Origin: Elusimicrobiota bacterium | GTDB taxonomy: Bacteria; Elusimicrobiota; Endomicrobiia; Endomicrobiales; Endomicrobiaceae | Direction of reading: 5' to 3' | Assembly (NCBI GenBank): GCA_031282945.1 | Contig: JAITCX010000099.1 | Location: 1 to 6,960 of the forward strand | DNA: 6,960 nucleotides | Shown: piece after piece, positions 5,065-6,960 of the stretch | Layout of the letters: every line of letters starts with the position of its first letter | How positions within the stretch are numbered: the first letter of the stretch is position 1 | Program-made: the position numbers and the translations under genes | The notes under the pieces: model-generated | The model's database searches: none | What the model was told of the DNA's origin: nothing | Seen by the model: the letters and a program-made list of their open reading frames with translations, nothing else

Positions 5065-6684
5065 ATGTTGGAACTAAAAAATAAAAAATATGTAAGAGAG
5101 CATAAAGCTGAATTTGAAAAAGCCGGAATTCATGTGCCTGATTTTGACGCGCAAAAAATTAAAGAAAATACTGCCAAAAGTCCAGTTTGGGTGCATTTCG
5201 GCTCAGGCAATTTATTTAAAGCGTTTCACTCCGTGCTTGCGCAGGAACTCATAGAAAAAGGCGCCTCAGATAAAGGCATTATCGTCTGCGACACATTTAG
5301 CTTTAATATGATAAAGCAAGTTTATGAGCCTTTTGACAATTTGGTTTTGCAGGTGGTGATGAAAGCGGACGGCACAATTAAACCGCAAGTCGTTTCCAGT
5401 ATAACAGAGGCCGTGCCAGCCGATTCTAAAGATGAAAAAGCTTGGGGGCGCATGAAAGAAATTTTTGCAAATCCAAGTTTGCAAATGGTAACTTTTTCTA
5501 TCACTGAAAAAGGCTATGATCTGAAAACTTTGGACGGTTCATTTAAACCTGAAGTGGTAGCGGAATTTAAAGCGGGACCCGAAAAGCCGGTGCATGCAAT
5601 GGCAAAACTTACCGCTTTGATGTTAGAGCGTTTTAAAAACGGAAAGACCCCAATTGCGCTTGTCAGCACTGACAATTTTTCCCATAACGGCGATAAACTA
5701 AAAGCCGCCGTTTTAGATGTGGCAAATGCATATAAACAAAACGGTTTTGTGGGACAGAATTTTATAGACTATTTATCTGATCCAAAAAAAGTTTCTTTCC
5801 CTTGGAGCATGATAGACAAAATCACGCCGTATCCCGCTCCCGCCGTTCAGGAACAATTAAAGAAAATCGGTTTTGCAAATGCAGATTTAATTAAAATAGA
5901 CGAACATACCATGTCGGCTGTATTTGTAAATACAGAGGAAGCGCAGTATTTAGTTATTGAGGACAATTTCCCAAACGGTAGGCCGCCCCTTGAAAAAGTC
6001 GGCGTGTTTTTTACCGACAGAGCGACGGTTGATAAAGTTGAGAAAATGAAAGTCTGCACTTGTTTAAATCCGCTGCATACAGTGCTTGCAATTTTTGGTT
6101 CAATTTTAGGGTTTACTTCAATCTCTAGCGAAGTGCGCGATCCCGACTTGCTTAAGATAATAAATAAAGTGGGTTACGAGGAGGGAATGCCTGTGGTGGT
6201 GGATCCCGGCATCATTAAACCCGCCGACTTTATAAAAGAAGTTTTGACGGTGCGGTTCCCAAATCCAAATATTCCCGACACCCCTCAAAGAATTGTGACC
6301 GACACCTCTCAAAAACTCGGCATCCGTTTTGGCGAGACAATAAAACTTTATAAAGAAAGAGGACTAGACCTAAACAAATTGGTTTTTATTCCTTTGGCAA
6401 TTGCGGGCTGGCTGAGATATTTGATCGGCGTTGACGATGAGGGCAAGCCGTTTAAACAGAGTCCCGATCCATTGTTAAATGAACTCAAAGGTCTATTGGC
6501 AGGGGTGGAACTCGGCAAACCTGAAACTGCAAAAGGCAAAGCAAAAGCTATACTTTCCAATTCCAAAATTTTCGGCTGCGATTTATATGAAGTTGGGTTG
6601 GGCGATAGAATTGAAGGTTATTTTGAAGAGTTTTTGGCAGGCCCGGGCGCAGTAAGAAAGACATTAAAGAAATATTTAGCTTAA
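5065..6684 (+). CDS. uxuB: D-mannonate oxidoreductase / fructuronate reductase UxuB (long-chain mannitol dehydrogenase family)
   Basis: This cytoplasmic enzyme reduces D-fructuronate to D-mannonate with NAD(P)H, feeding UxuA. It belongs to the polyol-specific long-chain dehydrogenases. The N-terminal Rossmann block is HFGSGNLFKAF (44-54). VSTDNFSHNGDKL (200-212) and FPWSMIDKITP (245-255) are family motifs. The catalytic region is KVCTCLNPLH (329-338), followed by RFPNPNIPDTPQRI (397-410) and DTSQKL (413-418). N335 and H338 fit the family's Asn and His, but the nearest lysine, K329, is six residues before the Asn rather than the five seen in bacterial mannitol dehydrogenase. At 539 residues it is longer than the roughly 486-residue E. 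coli UxuB. The extra length is mainly in the N-terminal half, as I recall for a Thermotoga/Firmicutes-type branch. Adjacency to uxuA favours fructuronate over tagaturonate (UxaB). The start has AAGGGGG directly after the uxuA stop, only 4 bases before ATG. Confidence 0.93.
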   Translation: MLELKNKKYVREHKAEFEKAGIHVPDFDAQKIKENTAKSPVWVHFGSGNLFKAFHSVLAQELIEKGASDKGIIVCDTFSFNMIKQVYEPFDNLVLQVVMKADGTIKPQVVSSITEAVPADSKDEKAWGRMKEIFANPSLQMVTFSITEKGYDLKTLDGSFKPEVVAEFKAGPEKPVHAMAKLTALMLERFKNGKTPIALVSTDNFSHNGDKLKAAVLDVANAYKQNGFVGQNFIDYLSDPKKVSFPWSMIDKITPYPAPAVQEQLKKIGFANADLIKIDEHTMSAVFVNTEEAQYLVIEDNFPNGRPPLEKVGVFFTDRATVDKVEKMKVCTCLNPLHTVLAIFGSILGFTSISSEVRDPDLLKIINKVGYEEGMPVVVDPGIIKPADFIKEVLTVRFPNPNIPDTPQRIVTDTSQKLGIRFGETIKLYKERGLDLNKLVFIPLAIAGWLRYLIGVDDEGKPFKQSPDPLLNELKGLLAGVELGKPETAKGKAKAILSNSKIFGCDLYEVGLGDRIEGYFEEFLAGPGAVRKTLKKYLA

Positions 6685-6692
6685 GAATTTAC

Positions 6693-6727
6693 GCCCGCCG
6701 ACAATAAAATGCGGCGGGCATTTTTTT
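6693..6727 (+). terminator. intrinsic terminator between uxuB and uxaC
   Basis: A perfect 8-base GC-rich stem pairs GCCCGCCG (6693-6700) with CGGCGGGC (6712-6719). It has an 11-base AT-rich loop and is followed after one A by seven T residues (6721-6727). It starts 8 bases after the uxuB stop and ends 15 bases before the uxaC ATG. It is a textbook Rho-independent terminator or attenuator, set inside what is functionally one pathway operon. Confidence 0.88.
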
Positions 6728-6731
6728 GATT

Positions 6732-6737
6732 AAGGAG
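6732..6737 (+). promoter_or_regulatory. Shine-Dalgarno sequence of uxaC
   Basis: AAGGAG lies 5 bases before the ATG at 6743 and 4 bases after the terminator T-run. Only 15 bases separate the T-run from the start codon, so no separate promoter fits downstream of the terminator. Translation of uxaC on read-through transcripts should be efficient. Confidence 0.8.
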
Positions 6738-6742
6738 TTAAA

Positions 6743-6960
6743 ATGAATAGTTTTTTAGACGAGAATTTTTTGCTCGCTACGCCTACTTCGCAAAAACTCT
6801 ACCGCGATTTTGCCGCCAAAACCCCAGTTATAGATTATCACTGCCATATAAATCCAAAAGAAATTGCTCAAGATAGAAAGTTCGAAAATATCACTCAGCT
6901 TTGGCTGGGCGGCGATCACTATAAATGGCGTTTGATGAGGGCTAACGGCATAGCGGAAAA
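6743..6960 (+). CDS. uxaC: uronate isomerase UxaC, N-terminal part (runs off the window)
   Basis: Glucuronate (uronate) isomerase converts D-glucuronate to D-fructuronate and D-galacturonate to D-tagaturonate, the entry step of the pathway served by uxuB and uxuA. It belongs to the amidohydrolase superfamily and is cytoplasmic. The 72 complete codons visible read MNSFLDENFLLATPTSQKLY and onward. They include the metal-binding HxH in DYHCHINP (H33, H35) and the block WLGGDHYKWRLMRANG (54-69). Both match the N-terminus of E. coli UxaC closely and without a gap. About 400 further residues should lie beyond the window. It is downstream of a strong terminator, so its dose may be lower than that of uxuA and uxuB or depend on read-through. 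Confidence 0.95.
   Translation, partial: MNSFLDENFLLATPTSQKLYRDFAAKTPVIDYHCHINPKEIAQDRKFENITQLWLGGDHYKWRLMRANGIAE

Noticed and set aside
5266..6566. Several minus-strand open frames of 60-72 codons within uxuB
   Set aside because: All are short, antisense to conserved UxuB motifs and unsupported by start signals.
1..6960. CRISPR arrays, tRNA or rRNA genes, insertion sequences, toxin-antitoxin or defence genes
   Set aside because: I saw no regularly spaced repeats, cloverleaf-like stretches, transposase motifs, terminal inverted repeats or defence-family motifs. The genes are tightly packed and all complete ones fall into known families.

Overview
The window carries two divergent gene blocks from a low-GC bacterium that uses the standard genetic code. 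The minus-strand block (20..3799) encodes a radical-SAM tRNA methylthiotransferase and an overlapping three-gene envelope cluster: a GT9 heptosyltransferase-like protein, a Dpm1-like GT2 glycosyltransferase and a PAP2 phosphatase. The plus-strand block (3976..window end) is a hexuronate catabolic operon: uxuA, uxuB and the first 72 codons of uxaC. A GT9 protein of the ADP-heptose:LPS heptosyltransferase type suggests an organism with an outer membrane. Low GC together with a compact hexuronate operon would fit a gut-associated or fermentative anaerobe, for example an Elusimicrobiota-like lineage. That taxonomic guess is inference and weakly held.

Layout. Transcribed leftwards from 3799: GT9 (2666..3799), GT2 (1977..2669), PAP2 (1306..1977), a 125-base gap, then mtaB (20..1180). 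GT9 and GT2 overlap by 4 bases (ATGA). GT2 and PAP2 overlap by 1 base (TAATG), so these three are almost certainly co-transcribed and translationally coupled. Transcribed rightwards from 3976: uxuA (3976..5055), a 9-base gap, uxuB (5065..6684), a hairpin-plus-T-run terminator (6693..6727), then uxaC (6743..>6960). The 176-base divergent intergenic region (3800..3975) holds a candidate promoter, a 7-base inverted repeat with inner repeats, and a strong Shine-Dalgarno sequence.

How the genes work together. UxaC converts glucuronate to fructuronate, UxuB reduces it to D-mannonate, and UxuA dehydrates that to 2-keto-3-deoxygluconate. The later KDG kinase and aldolase steps, a transporter and a regulator are not in view. 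The minus-strand trio looks like a small module for moving sugars onto lipid carriers or envelope glycans and processing the lipid phosphate. MtaB is a housekeeping tRNA-modification enzyme that happens to lie next to it.

All complete genes belong to recognisable families, and I see no new multi-gene system. The points most worth checking are the terminator inside the uxu/uxa operon, the structured uxuA leader, the cysteine-rich N-terminal extension on the GT9 protein, and the base-composition step between the two blocks.
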